Source: JAKVAV01 sp047633195
GTDB taxonomy: Bacteria > Bacteroidota > Bacteroidia > Flavobacteriales_D > Cryomorphaceae
Assembly (NCBI GenBank): GCA_047633195.1
Contig: JBLIEU010000010.1
Coordinates: 6,803-70,802 of the forward strand
Length of the DNA stretch: 64,000 bases
Reading direction: 5' to 3'
Part shown: one piece after another, positions 18,718 through 27,669 of the stretch
Layout of the letters: each line of letters opens with the position of its first letter
Numbering within the stretch: position 1 is the stretch's first letter
Notes under the pieces: model-generated
Databases searched by the model: none
Told to the model about the DNA's origin: nothing
The model's input: the letters and a program-made list of their open reading frames with translations, nothing else
Translations under genes and position numbers: made by a program

Positions 18718-20496
18718 AAAGCTTGGCTTGTCCAACCTGTTGTTAATTCTTGCCGCTGCATTTATCAAACCAACATGGCTGTAAGCTTGTGGGAAATTCC
18801 CCCACATCGATCCATCTTTCGAATCGACATCTTCGCTCATAAGTCCCAAAGAGTTGGAGTATGTGATCAGTTCTTCAAATGCTTTTCTAGCATCGTCTAC
18901 TCGTCCTACACAGGCCAATGCTTCGGCATACCAAAAGCCGCAAATAAGAAAAGTAGAATCTGGTTCGCCAAAGTCATCCTTGACACGGTATCTGTAAAAA
19001 AGTCCATCATTGACTTTCAATTCTTTTTCAAGTGCGATCAAGTGATTTTTAGCGGCATCTGAATCATGCGGAATGTATCCCATGATGATTAGCTGTAATG
19101 TGCTGGCATCCATGTAGCCAAATTCTTGCGCCGCACCATAGGCTTTGTGTTCTTCGAGATAAGTTGACTCGATATGGTCTTTAGCTCTTTTTGCTAATCC
19201 TTCCGCCTTCTTTTCAAGTTGTTCGTTGCCAAGTCTTTTCGCCACTAATGCGGCTGCTTTACTACCAGCCCATTGAAATAGATTAGAATAGGCGTGCCGC
19301 TGAGATCTATTTCTGAATTCCCAAATACCGGCATCGGTTTCGTCAATTGTCGCATCAATTTTTTTCAGCAGCGTGGCGACCAAATCCAATGATTGAGCAC
19401 CCTCATGGTCTGTGAATCTATTGTCGACATACAAAGGAAGTACGGCCATCAATATCTGTCCGTAAACATCATTTTGTATGTGAGTGTATGCGTCGTTTCC
19501 CGATCTTACAGGAACGTTGCCTTTGTAACCGGGAAGATCGTGTTCAATCTCAGTCAACTTTGATTCACCCGTAATGCTGTAAAGGGGTTGTATTCGATTT
19601 CCATCAGGTACCGGTAGGTTTGAGATAAAGGAGAAGTATTTCTCCATTTCTTCGAAGTGACCTACACTATTAAAAGCCTGCAAGGTGTAGTAAGTGTCTC
19701 TCATCCAGCAAAATCGGTAATCCCAATTCCTAGTGCTACCTGGAGATTCGGGCAAAGAACTGGTTGGAGCCGCTATGATTGCACCCGTATCCTCGTATTG
19801 GCATATTTTCAATGTCAGCGCCGATCTTATCACCTGCGATTGATACAAATTCCCGATGCTGGTAGATTTGACCCAGCGCTGCCAATAGGTTATCGTTTTA
19901 TTGAGAAAGCTTTCCGCAGTCTCTCTTATGGGCCCTTCCAATGGAACACCATAGGTGAGAATCATATAATAGGTCTCTCTTAGGACGAATTCTTTTTCCT
20001 CTGCAATATAGCTCAGAGGGATGTTGGTCGTTAGACGTAAGTTTTCCTCAAGACCACCATAGCGAATATGGTTACTTCCCGTTTCGACTTCTAAATCATT
20101 CTCACCGTAATTTCCTTTCGGCTTGCACATGACTTTAACCCTTGGGTTTCCTCTCGTAGGCTCTATTTTTCGAATGACCATCCTCGGCCTATAGTACCTG
20201 TCCAGCTGCATAAACCTGGGCGCAAAATCAGTGACCTGATATTCATGTTCTCCTTCACTTATGGTTGTGCACAGCACATTGGTGTTTTCGATATACTTGT
20301 GATCGGACGAATAGTCTGCGCTGCAAGGCTTCACACTAAATTCTCCACCTTTTTTTTCGCCCGCTATCAGAGATCCAAAGACAAAGCTGCTGTCAAATCT
20401 GGGTAAACACATCCACTCGAAATTGGTGTCTTTTCCGATTAAAGCGAGAAATGAGCAGTTGCCTATAAGGCCGAAATCGTAAGTATGCTTGTTCAT
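18709..20496 (-). CDS. Glycoside hydrolase family 15 (glucoamylase/trehalase-like)
   Basis: A 595-residue protein with no signal peptide, so cytoplasmic. It opens with the N-terminal beta domain of prokaryotic GH15 (YDFGLIGNCSFLALIGKDTN, WMCLPRFDS) and continues into an alpha/alpha barrel with NWDYRFCWMRDTYYTL, then the probable general acid in DAGIWEFRNRSQRHAYS and the probable base in CGFWYAEALACVGR. Family members hydrolyse alpha-glucosides; some actinobacterial ones are trehalases. Placement tail to tail with the trehalose synthase makes trehalose or a glucan plausible substrates, but this is inference. Confidence 0.85.
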   Translation of the reverse strand: MNKHTYDFGLIGNCSFLALIGKDTNFEWMCLPRFDSSFVFGSLIAGEKKGGEFSVKPCSADYSSDHKYIENTNVLCTTISEGEHEYQVTDFAPRFMQLDRYYRPRMVIRKIEPTRGNPRVKVMCKPKGNYGENDLEVETGSNHIRYGGLEENLRLTTNIPLSYIAEEKEFVLRETYYMILTYGVPLEGPIRETAESFLNKTITYWQRWVKSTSIGNLYQSQVIRSALTLKICQYEDTGAIIAAPTSSLPESPGSTRNWDYRFCWMRDTYYTLQAFNSVGHFEEMEKYFSFISNLPVPDGNRIQPLYSITGESKLTEIEHDLPGYKGNVPVRSGNDAYTHIQNDVYGQILMAVLPLYVDNRFTDHEGAQSLDLVATLLKKIDATIDETDAGIWEFRNRSQRHAYSNLFQWAGSKAAALVAKRLGNEQLEKKAEGLAKRAKDHIESTYLEEHKAYGAAQEFGYMDASTLQLIIMGYIPHDSDAAKNHLIALEKELKVNDGLFYRYRVKDDFGEPDSTFLICGFWYAEALACVGRVDDARKAFEELITYSNSLGLMSEDVDSKDGSMWGNFPQAYSHVGLINAAARINNRLDKPSFLS

Positions 20497-20744
20497 GTAT
20501 AATTTCTTGTTGTAGCTCTTAAAGGTCGCAGTTTAATTACTGAGGTTGGATTTTCAATGAAAGAAGATACGAACGTGTTAGTATTGCAAAGGATGTATTG
20601 GTAGAGTTGTTTTAGTGCAATTCTTGCATTTTTGAAAAACGAATTTTGACGGCAAGTCTTGAGGCAATTGATGTTAAATCACCTTTGTTTTTTGAGGTAT
20701 TCCATGATAATTTACGCTCAGTTTTATCTAACATGCCTATATTT

Positions 20745-21233
20745 TCAAAACCAATGAATACCAACCAATACCAATTACCTCAATAGACGTTTCTCTCAAA
20801 AAAGCAATAATCAAGGAATTTCAACCTCATAAGGAAGAGGTGCATCATGATTTCCGTCAAGAGGAGAGAACTCGTTTGGATCAAATCACTAATGACGATA
20901 CCGACAATAGGCATATTTATTTTAAGAATGATGAAACACATCATGAAATGGATTTCCTGACGCAGAGCATGGAGATTTTGGAAAGGGATCGATGCATTTT
21001 GCGCAGCATACCCACCGAGGTTTCGAAACACAAAGTAGAATTCGGGTCGCTGGTAAAAACAGATAAACTGTTAGTATTGGCAGGGGCAAGTTAATGAGAG
21101 GATGGATATGGAAGGCTTGGCCGATGTCGGTAGCTCAACGGCCGCGCTTGTCATGCGATTCATACAAGGCAAAAGAGTAAGTGAAAAGGCACAAGTAAGG
21201 TCAATCACCCATGCCAACAAAGAGATTTACTGA
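20745..21233 (+). pseudogene. GreA/GreB-like transcription factor remnant
   Basis: An open forward frame (about 20757-21094, no upstream ATG in frame) reads SLKKAIIKEFQPHKEEVHHD, then HHEMDFLTQSMEILERDRCI and HKVEFGSLVKTDKLLVLAGA before a TAA. A shifted frame continues with SSTAALVMRFIQGKRVSEKA and QVRSITHANKEIY, ending at 21233. The order helical hairpin, FGSLVKTD, then an xGKxVSEKAxV segment resembles the coiled-coil plus FKBP-like domain of GreA/GreB-family proteins common in this phylum. At least two frame disruptions make it a likely pseudogene. The assignment rests on pattern only. The 20497-20744 stretch before it holds nothing identifiable. Confidence 0.42.
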
Positions 21234-21236
21234 TTT

Positions 21237-21647
21237 ATGGATAAGAGAGTAGTTGTTCGACGGATTGATGACAGTCTTCATTTTGAGGCAGTAAATCTTT
21301 CTGGTAAGCGGATTGAAGTTGACGGAAGTGAAGACGAAAAGGCAATGTTGCCAATTGAATTGCTGCTTGCGGCCATTGGTTCTTGCAGTGCTTTCGATGT
21401 AGCAATGATGTTGGAAAAAAGTGGTCAAAAAATTGATGATTTGCGTGTGGAGGTAGATGGACTTAGAAGAGAAGAGGGAGAATGTAAGCCATACCATGCT
21501 ATGCATATGGTTTTCATTTTTAAGGGCCAGATTGATCGAAATAGAGCCGAGTGGGTCGTTGCATTAGCCGTAGAAAAATATTGCTCTGTGGGTGCCACTT
21601 TCCGTGCTGAAACCAAGGTGACTTATGAGATCAAAGTGGAAAGTTGA
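21237..21647 (+). CDS. OsmC/Ohr family peroxiredoxin-like protein
   Basis: A 136-residue protein with both redox cysteines of the family: LLLAAIGSCSAFDVAMML (about Cys50) and VEKYCSVGATF (about Cys116). These proteins reduce organic hydroperoxides in the cytoplasm using a dithiol relay. The short N-terminal strand region and length match the YhfA-like subgroup. The start codon lies four bases after the remnant upstream; no RBS-like purine run stands out, as is usual in Bacteroidota. Confidence 0.85.
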   Translation: MDKRVVVRRIDDSLHFEAVNLSGKRIEVDGSEDEKAMLPIELLLAAIGSCSAFDVAMMLEKSGQKIDDLRVEVDGLRREEGECKPYHAMHMVFIFKGQIDRNRAEWVVALAVEKYCSVGATFRAETKVTYEIKVES

Positions 21648-21750
21648 ATTCATTTTCTCATCTCTTCAGGTTTTCTCTTTGGAGTTGTCGCCGTTGCGTT
21701 CAGGTGTCTTTTTTGATTTTATTTAACACTCTCTTAATCAAGTAAAAATC

Positions 21751-21758
21751 TATATTTG
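21751..21758 (+). promoter_or_regulatory. -7 element TATATTTG before outer-membrane barrel gene
   Basis: An exact TAnnTTTG match 22 bases upstream of the ATG at 21781. No TTTG was found at the expected -33 spacing, so support rests on the -7 box alone. Confidence 0.4.
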
Positions 21759-21780
21759 CCGAGCAAAAAAAAACGAAAAT

Positions 21781-22239
21781 ATGTTGAAGAGATTCACTCT
21801 TTCTTTATTTGTTATCAGTATTTCTATCTGTGCATTTGCTCAAAGCCCTATTGGCGAAGGCGGAAAACAGCTGAACCTCGGAGTGGGACTATTTGATAGC
21901 GGTGTTCCCATTTACGCTGGGATGGATTTCGGTGTGCACCCCGACATTACCGTTGGCGGACAGGTGGGACTTGACTTAGGGTTCGACTACTTTTCCATTT
22001 CGGGTAGAGGAGATTACCACTTCAATACCTTACTTGAAATTCCTCGCGATTGGGATTTTTATGCTGGATTGAGCATTGGATTCTTAGGAGGAATTGAGAA
22101 TGACTATGATTCTGGTTTTGATTTAGGCCTGCAAGTTGGAGGCCGCTACTACTGGAATAGCGATTGGGGTATCAATCTGGAATTCGGTGGAGGTAATAAT
22201 CTCTCGGGGGGTAGATTTGGCGTTTCCAAAAGATTCTGA
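21781..22239 (+). CDS. Small outer-membrane beta-barrel protein
   Basis: A 152-residue protein with a cleavable signal peptide (MLKRFTLSLFVISISICAFAQ) followed by alternating hydrophobic/glycine-rich strands (GKQLNLGVGLFDSGVPIYAG, HPDITVGGQVGLDLGF) and a C-terminal strand ending in Phe (GGRFGVSKRF), the hallmark recognised by the BAM machinery. It fits the small OmpA-barrel/porin-like proteins of Bacteroidota, with about 8 strands. No substrate or partner can be assigned. A terminator follows the gene. Confidence 0.75.
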   Translation: MLKRFTLSLFVISISICAFAQSPIGEGGKQLNLGVGLFDSGVPIYAGMDFGVHPDITVGGQVGLDLGFDYFSISGRGDYHFNTLLEIPRDWDFYAGLSIGFLGGIENDYDSGFDLGLQVGGRYYWNSDWGINLEFGGGNNLSGGRFGVSKRF

Positions 22240-22262
22240 TATTTAACAAGATTTGCCATTGT

Positions 22263-22298
22263 AGCGCCAACCTGAACAACAGTGTTGGCGTTTCTTTT
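22263..22298 (+). terminator. Rho-independent terminator
   Basis: CGCCAAC (22265-22271) pairs with GTTGGCG (22284-22290) around a 12-base loop, followed by TTTCTTTT. It ends the barrel gene and precedes the subtilase gene. Confidence 0.65.
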
Positions 22299-22316
22299 GA
22301 CGACAAGAAACAACAG

Positions 22317-23858
22317 ATGAAAATTCTAATCGCCTTAAGTATCTTAATTGGTCTGAGTCCTTCCATCCAAGGACAGCAAAATACAGATTGGTTCAATCTG
22401 TCCTTTGTTGAAGGAGGAACTGCTGGGGCAGAAGTGGATGATGCGCTAAAGCTGATTGGAAACCGACCTCTTGATTCCATTATTGTTGCCGTAATAGACG
22501 ACGGAGTCGATATTTTTCATGAAGACTTTAAAGGGAAAATTTGGACGAATTCCGACGAGATTCCAGATAATGGTATTGATGATGATGGAAACGGATACAT
22601 CGACGATGTTCACGGTTGGAACTTTCTTGGAAACCCGAGAGGTGAAAACATAAAAAATGAAACGCTCGAGATAACCAGGCTCTTTCGAGAATACTCCAAG
22701 AGATTTGAAAATAGAGAGATTTCATCCATTTCAAAAAAGGAAGAGAAAGATTACGAAAAGTACCTTCAATACAAGGAAGAATTTGAGGAAGAGATGAGTG
22801 CCATCGAATCTCAATTCTCAGAATATGCTCAACTCGCCTCGCTCTACAAGGGAGCTCAAGCCTTCTATTTCGAAGCAGTACGTGGTGATTCGTTTTCCGC
22901 AGAAAAGCTAGCGGCATGGAATCCGAAAACACAGGACGGTGAGCAGGTTAAGAATTTTCTTCTCTTAGCTGAACGAGAAGGATTGAATGCTTACTTGGAA
23001 GGTGGTGAAAAGTATTTTGAGAACAACTTAGATTACAATCTAAATACAGACTTTGATCCTAGGCCTTTAGTAAATGAGTCAGAGCTACCCGTAGGCTATG
23101 GAAACAAGATGGTATGGGCTGAAGACCCATCTCATGGCACGCATGTAGCTGGTATTATTGCAGCAATTCGCGACAATGGCAAAGGTGTAAATGGAATTGC
23201 CCCCAATGCCATTATCATGCCCCTAAGGGCAGTTCCTGGCGGCGATGAGCGTGACAAGGATATTGCATTGGCCATTCGCTATGCAGTTGATAATGGAGCT
23301 AAGATCATTAATATGAGTTTCGGGAAAGCATACTCACCTGAAGTTGAGCTTGTTTTTGATGCAATAAAGTATGCTGCAAAGAATGATGTTCTACTCATTC
23401 ACGCTGCGGGAAACGATGCTTCGAATAATGACGAAATAATTAATTACCCAGATGGAACTCTTGGAAAAGGGAAGGGTTTCAAAAATTTTCTCACGGTCGC
23501 TGCAGGTAGTTCCGAGCCGAGGGCTTCATATTTAGCCGACTTTTCAAATTACGGGAGAAAGTCAGTAGATATCGTGGCTCCAGGAGTTGATATTAACAGT
23601 TTGGCGCCTGGAAATAGAACAAAATATCAGTCTGGCACCAGTATGGCCGCCCCTGTCGTATCTGGAGTAGCTGCTCTTGTTTGGGGTTTAGATTCCAGAT
23701 TATCAGCCAAAAAAGTGAAGAGAATACTCGTCGAATCCGCAAATAGGCTTGATGAGTTAATGGTTGGAGTCGGTGAACAAAATTTACCTCTTTCGGACGT
23801 TTTGAGAAATCCTGCAGCAATCTCGGCTAAAAATGCCGTCGAGCAGCTGATCGACTGA
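22317..23858 (+). CDS. Secreted S8 family serine peptidase (subtilase)
   Basis: A 513-residue protein with signal peptide MKILIALSILIGLSPSIQGQ. The catalytic triad is Asp61 (VAVIDDGVD), His273 (SHGTHVAGI) and Ser442 (SGTSMAAPVVSG), with the oxyanion Asn in HAAGND. The 212 residues between Asp and His include an insertion of roughly 150 residues that is glutamate- and lysine-rich and probably helical (SKKEEKDYEKYLQYKEEFEE), also seen in some Bacteroidota S8 proteins. There is no T9SS tail, so it probably acts in the periplasm or at the inner face of the outer membrane. It may mature or degrade envelope proteins. Confidence 0.9.
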   Translation: MKILIALSILIGLSPSIQGQQNTDWFNLSFVEGGTAGAEVDDALKLIGNRPLDSIIVAVIDDGVDIFHEDFKGKIWTNSDEIPDNGIDDDGNGYIDDVHGWNFLGNPRGENIKNETLEITRLFREYSKRFENREISSISKKEEKDYEKYLQYKEEFEEEMSAIESQFSEYAQLASLYKGAQAFYFEAVRGDSFSAEKLAAWNPKTQDGEQVKNFLLLAEREGLNAYLEGGEKYFENNLDYNLNTDFDPRPLVNESELPVGYGNKMVWAEDPSHGTHVAGIIAAIRDNGKGVNGIAPNAIIMPLRAVPGGDERDKDIALAIRYAVDNGAKIINMSFGKAYSPEVELVFDAIKYAAKNDVLLIHAAGNDASNNDEIINYPDGTLGKGKGFKNFLTVAAGSSEPRASYLADFSNYGRKSVDIVAPGVDINSLAPGNRTKYQSGTSMAAPVVSGVAALVWGLDSRLSAKKVKRILVESANRLDELMVGVGEQNLPLSDVLRNPAAISAKNAVEQLID

Positions 23859-23923
23859 CTCTTAACGTTTCATCTGGAATCGTGGCTTAAAATTTCGTAA
23901 CTTACACGACTGATTGCGAAGCT

Positions 23924-25177
23924 ATGTTGCGAGTAAAGCCTATCATTCTAATACTAGTTGTTCTCTTTTCGGCCTTTTCAGCCCGAGCGCAGTCAAATAA
24001 TGATGGGAATCCCAACTCAATAAATGACTTTTTCGGTTTTGATGGCTTAAGGATAAACAATCCCGATCTGCCCTACAATCAACGATTCCTCAGAGATTCC
24101 ACTTATTTCTTCGAGAAACAAGAGTCAAGTAATGATTTTGAATTATTCAAGAAAATCATCCTTGATTATGACAATCAAGGGAGGCTGTTGGTTGAAAATG
24201 AGTTTGAGAATGAAGCAGACATTTGGAAAAAATCGGTCAAGCGAAGTTTCAATTACAACGACGATGGTCTTGTTGAATACAGCATTAATGAACGATGGGA
24301 TGCATTCAGTGAGGAATTTGAAAATCAGCAAAGAACATTTTTCTCTAGAAATTACTTGGGACTTGTTTCTAAAGAGATTGTTGAGCTTTATGAAGCTGAT
24401 GAATGGCTCCCCTACTCGAAGGACGAGTATCTCCACAATGATGACAACAAGATAGCTGAAGAATTAAGTTTTAAATGGATTTCGACGTCTATGGCATGGC
24501 AGCCGCAGAGGAGAAAGCTCTTCGAATACAATGAAAATAACGAGCTTCGCTCTGAGGTGCAGCAGGTTTGGGTAGATACGCTGGGTTTTTGGTTGAATAC
24601 TTCCTCGCGATATTATGAATACAATGATGAAAATCAGCTTATAAATCTGCTACAAAGTATTTGGAATCAAGGCATAGAAGAATGGATTGAACAATCCTTT
24701 CAAGCACTTTCATATACTCTGTTTGGCCAAGTAGAGAATGCCAGTTCTTACGATGTTTTTGATCTTGATGGAGATGCAAAAGAAAGCGTCGAAGCGACTT
24801 ATGATGATTACGGTAATCTGAATACCACTCTTTTCAAAGAATGGAATCCAGAGCAAGATGAGTGGAATTCATACGAAAAGCACGTCCATTTTTGGAGCCA
24901 ATACCTTATTGGAAATCTAGATTACACAAATAAAAATATTGAGTGTTTTTACGCAAACCCACATACTGTAGGCTTGCCCTGGTATTGCAACAGTCTTTTG
25001 AATAGTGAAACTTATAACTTATCGGTATTTGATCACAATGGAGTTTTACATCATTCTCAACAATTTAGAGGAAGTGATACATTTAGATTGACCAAGAATC
25101 TAAACAATGGCCTTTACATGGTTGTAATTACAGGAGGGCTTACGGTTCACACTGAAAAAGTTTTAATAAGAAATTGA
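23924..25177 (+). CDS. Secreted repetitive protein with T9SS-like C-terminus
   Basis: A 417-residue protein with signal peptide (MLRVKPIILILVVLFSAFSARAQ). The body consists of degenerate repeats of about 40 residues of the type YDNQGRLL-E-F-W, for example YNDDGLVEYSINERWDAF and YNENNELRSEVQQVW, resembling the YD-like or DUF3836-like strand repeats of Bacteroidota surface proteins. The last 65 residues (LSVFDHNGVLHHSQQ, LNNGLYMVVI, TEKVLIRN) look like a T9SS type A sorting domain, although the usual PNP motif is missing. It follows the subtilase by 65 bases on the same strand. Function unknown. Confidence 0.7.
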   Translation: MLRVKPIILILVVLFSAFSARAQSNNDGNPNSINDFFGFDGLRINNPDLPYNQRFLRDSTYFFEKQESSNDFELFKKIILDYDNQGRLLVENEFENEADIWKKSVKRSFNYNDDGLVEYSINERWDAFSEEFENQQRTFFSRNYLGLVSKEIVELYEADEWLPYSKDEYLHNDDNKIAEELSFKWISTSMAWQPQRRKLFEYNENNELRSEVQQVWVDTLGFWLNTSSRYYEYNDENQLINLLQSIWNQGIEEWIEQSFQALSYTLFGQVENASSYDVFDLDGDAKESVEATYDDYGNLNTTLFKEWNPEQDEWNSYEKHVHFWSQYLIGNLDYTNKNIECFYANPHTVGLPWYCNSLLNSETYNLSVFDHNGVLHHSQQFRGSDTFRLTKNLNNGLYMVVITGGLTVHTEKVLIRN

Positions 25178-25230
25178 GTCACGTGCTTTCAGCCCTACTC
25201 TAATATTGTAATTTCAAGGCTGGAATAGCT

Positions 25231-26439
25231 ATGCAACCAATCAACGAAATTAGGTCAAGGGAAAAGGAAAGTGCACTTGCTCCCGAGAACCTTGTTAGAC
25301 GTTTCTTAGAAATAAGAAACAGAACTGAGGAAATATGTTCTCCGCTCAAAACCGAAGACTACCCCGTGCAGCCTGTCACGGACGTATCACCACCAAAGTG
25401 GCATCTAGCTCACACTACATGGTTTTTTGAGAATTTCGCTTTAAAAGAGTTCAATAAAAATTATCAGGAGTTTGACGAGACATTCGGGTTTCATTTTAAT
25501 AGTTATTACGACAACGTCGGGAAACGTGTTCTTCGCTCAAATCGAGGGGCGATGACACGTCCCGAGACCTCCAAAATATACGAGTACCGGAATTATGTCA
25601 ACGAAAAGCTAGTTGAATTACTTAGAGCTCGACAAGGAAGTCCTCAGCTGCTTGAAGTAATACAGCTCGGGCTTCAACACGAGATGCAACATCAGGAATT
25701 GCTGCTGACAGATATAAAGTTTATTCTGGGTCACCAGCCGTTTTTTCCTCTTTACGATGAAGGTTCAAGTTTAGGTTGTCAATCAGCTAACTCAGACCTT
25801 AATTGGATCAAAATTGAATCGGGATTGAAGCGAATCGGATTCGAAGGTGAAGGATTTTTCTTCGACAATGAGAAGGGAAGCCACCAAGTTTATTTGGAAC
25901 AATTCAGCATCGCGAGCAGGCCTGTTATTTTTGGTGAATTTATCGAGTTTATTGAAGCAGGAGGGTACAAGGATTTCAATCTTTGGCATGCCGATGCTTG
26001 GGAATTCATCAATCGAAATGGGATTACTGCGCCACTTTATCTTCATAATGTGCGCGGGCATTGGCACCGGTATACCATGTCGGGCCTAAGAGCGGTAAAC
26101 AAGAATGACATTCTTGTTCATGTGAGCTATTATGAAGCTGCGGCATTTGCGCAATGGAAAGGGCTTCGACTTCCTACCGAATTTGAATGGGAAGTAGCTT
26201 CAGAAGAATTCAATTGGGGTCAATGTTGGGAATGGACCAACAGTGCTTATCTGCCGTATCCTCGTTTTTCCAAGGCTCTTGGAGCTTTGGGAGAATACAA
26301 CGGCAAGTTCATGATTAATCAAATGGTATTGCGAGGAGCTTCTGGCGCAACAACTCCTGGTCATAGCCGCAAAACATATCGAAATTTCTTTCACCCTCAC
26401 CTACAATGGCAATTTGCAGGTATTCGATTAGTAAAATAA
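25231..26439 (+). CDS. egtB: Ergothioneine biosynthesis protein EgtB (iron sulfoxide synthase)
   Basis: A 402-residue enzyme with an N-terminal DinB-like four-helix domain and a C-terminal formylglycine-generating-enzyme-like lectin fold. Iron ligands fit His61 (KWHLAHTTWFFE) and His150/His154 (QHEMQHQE). The C-terminal part has LPTEFEWEVA, CWEWTNSAY and the YRNFFHPHLQWQFAGIRL ending typical of EgtB. It couples hercynine to a thiol donor (cysteine or gamma-glutamylcysteine) using O2, giving the sulfoxide intermediate of ergothioneine. egtD starts one base after its stop codon, so the pair forms an operon. Confidence 0.92.
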   Translation: MQPINEIRSREKESALAPENLVRRFLEIRNRTEEICSPLKTEDYPVQPVTDVSPPKWHLAHTTWFFENFALKEFNKNYQEFDETFGFHFNSYYDNVGKRVLRSNRGAMTRPETSKIYEYRNYVNEKLVELLRARQGSPQLLEVIQLGLQHEMQHQELLLTDIKFILGHQPFFPLYDEGSSLGCQSANSDLNWIKIESGLKRIGFEGEGFFFDNEKGSHQVYLEQFSIASRPVIFGEFIEFIEAGGYKDFNLWHADAWEFINRNGITAPLYLHNVRGHWHRYTMSGLRAVNKNDILVHVSYYEAAAFAQWKGLRLPTEFEWEVASEEFNWGQCWEWTNSAYLPYPRFSKALGALGEYNGKFMINQMVLRGASGATTPGHSRKTYRNFFHPHLQWQFAGIRLVK

Positions 26440-26440
26440 T

Positions 26441-27382
26441 ATGGGATTAGCAGAAGACGTGGCCGCGGGATTATCGTCAGAGAACAAATTCTTGCTCTCA
26501 AAATATTTTTACGACGCAGATGGAGATGACCTCTTTCAGCAAATCATGAAAATGCCTGAGTACTATTTGACGGATTGTGAATATGAAATATTCTCAACTC
26601 GTGGAGCAGACATTTTAAAGGCTTTTTCCAAAGGTTCAAGGCCTTTTGATTTGCTCGAATTTGGGGCAGGAGATGCCACCAAAACAAGAATTCTATTAAA
26701 GCGTCTTTTGGAGAACGGAGCGGATTTTCGTTACGTACCAATAGATATTTCAGGCGATGTTTTAGAGAATCTGGAGAGCGATCTCTCCAAAGAGTTTCCC
26801 CAATTGACGGTGCGACCAGAAAATGCTGATTATTTCGCTGCACTGGATAACGTGCGAGTTGAATCAGATAAACCAAAGCTGGTCCTATTTATAGGATCAA
26901 GTATTGGTAATTTTCGCGAAGAGGTGATCGATCGCTTCATGGCAGAGCTCTTTAAAAAGTTGAATTCTGGCGATCAAGTGCTTCTCGGATATGACTTGAT
27001 GAAAAATCCGCACGCCATTCTTCGTGCATACAACGATCCCACGGGCATAACTAAGGCGTTTAACCTCAATATCCTGAGAAGAATTAACCGGGAACTTGGG
27101 GCCAACTTCAACATAGAAGCATTCGAGCATTATCCCTATTACGACCCAGAAACGGGATTAGCAAAGAGCTATTTGGTAAGCCTAAAAAGCCAAACCGTCA
27201 AGATTGATGCACTAGATCAACACTTTAAGTTTGAAACGGGAGAGGTCATTCATACTGAGATTAGCCGAAAATTTAAGGTGAAAGATATAGAGGCTTATTT
27301 TGAAACGGCTGGATTCGATGTTGTAGAACATTTCTACGATTGTAAGCATTACTATGTAGATACTTTAGTAAAGAAACTATGA
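26441..27382 (+). CDS. egtD: L-histidine N-alpha-methyltransferase EgtD
   Basis: A 313-residue SAM-dependent methyltransferase. YFYDADGDDLFQQIMKMPEYYLTDCEYEI is the conserved N-terminal substrate-binding block (seen at residues 22-50), followed by the SAM loop LLEFGAGDATKT and FIGSSIGNF, which mark the DUF2260/EgtD family. It trimethylates histidine to hercynine, the first step of ergothioneine synthesis. Egt genes for gamma-glutamyl removal and C-S lyase are absent here, as in many bacteria with a short pathway. It overlaps the DUF427 gene by four bases (ATGA). Confidence 0.92.
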   Translation: MGLAEDVAAGLSSENKFLLSKYFYDADGDDLFQQIMKMPEYYLTDCEYEIFSTRGADILKAFSKGSRPFDLLEFGAGDATKTRILLKRLLENGADFRYVPIDISGDVLENLESDLSKEFPQLTVRPENADYFAALDNVRVESDKPKLVLFIGSSIGNFREEVIDRFMAELFKKLNSGDQVLLGYDLMKNPHAILRAYNDPTGITKAFNLNILRRINRELGANFNIEAFEHYPYYDPETGLAKSYLVSLKSQTVKIDALDQHFKFETGEVIHTEISRKFKVKDIEAYFETAGFDVVEHFYDCKHYYVDTLVKKL

Positions 27383-27669
27383 AAGTTCAAGCCACATTTA
27401 AAGGACTAGTAATTGCAGAAAGTGAAAACACCAAGCAATTGGAAGGAAACTACTACTTCCCTAGTTCTGATGTGAAGAAGGAGTTTCTTCAGAGTTCTGA
27501 TACGCATACCGTGTGTCCTTGGAAAGGGACGGCATCTTACTATAGTATTGAGTTAGAAGGGGAAATAGTGCCCGACGCTGCGTGGTTTTATCCCGATCCA
27601 AAAGACGCCGCCGCGGCTATTAAAGATCACCTTTCATTCTGGCGTGGAGTCGAAGTGAGCGAAGTTTAA
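27379..27669 (+). CDS. DUF427 domain protein in the egt operon
   Basis: A 96-residue single-domain protein carrying the DUF427 signature CPWKGTASYYSIELEG with the invariant Trp and Gly, and the WFYPDP motif. Its ATG overlaps the egtD stop (ATGA), so translation is probably coupled. DUF427 has no established biochemistry; recurrent linkage to ergothioneine-type genes would suggest an accessory role, which is inference. Its stop codon overlaps the convergent CCA-adding enzyme gene by four bases. Confidence 0.88.
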   Translation: MKVQATFKGLVIAESENTKQLEGNYYFPSSDVKKEFLQSSDTHTVCPWKGTASYYSIELEGEIVPDAAWFYPDPKDAAAAIKDHLSFWRGVEVSEV

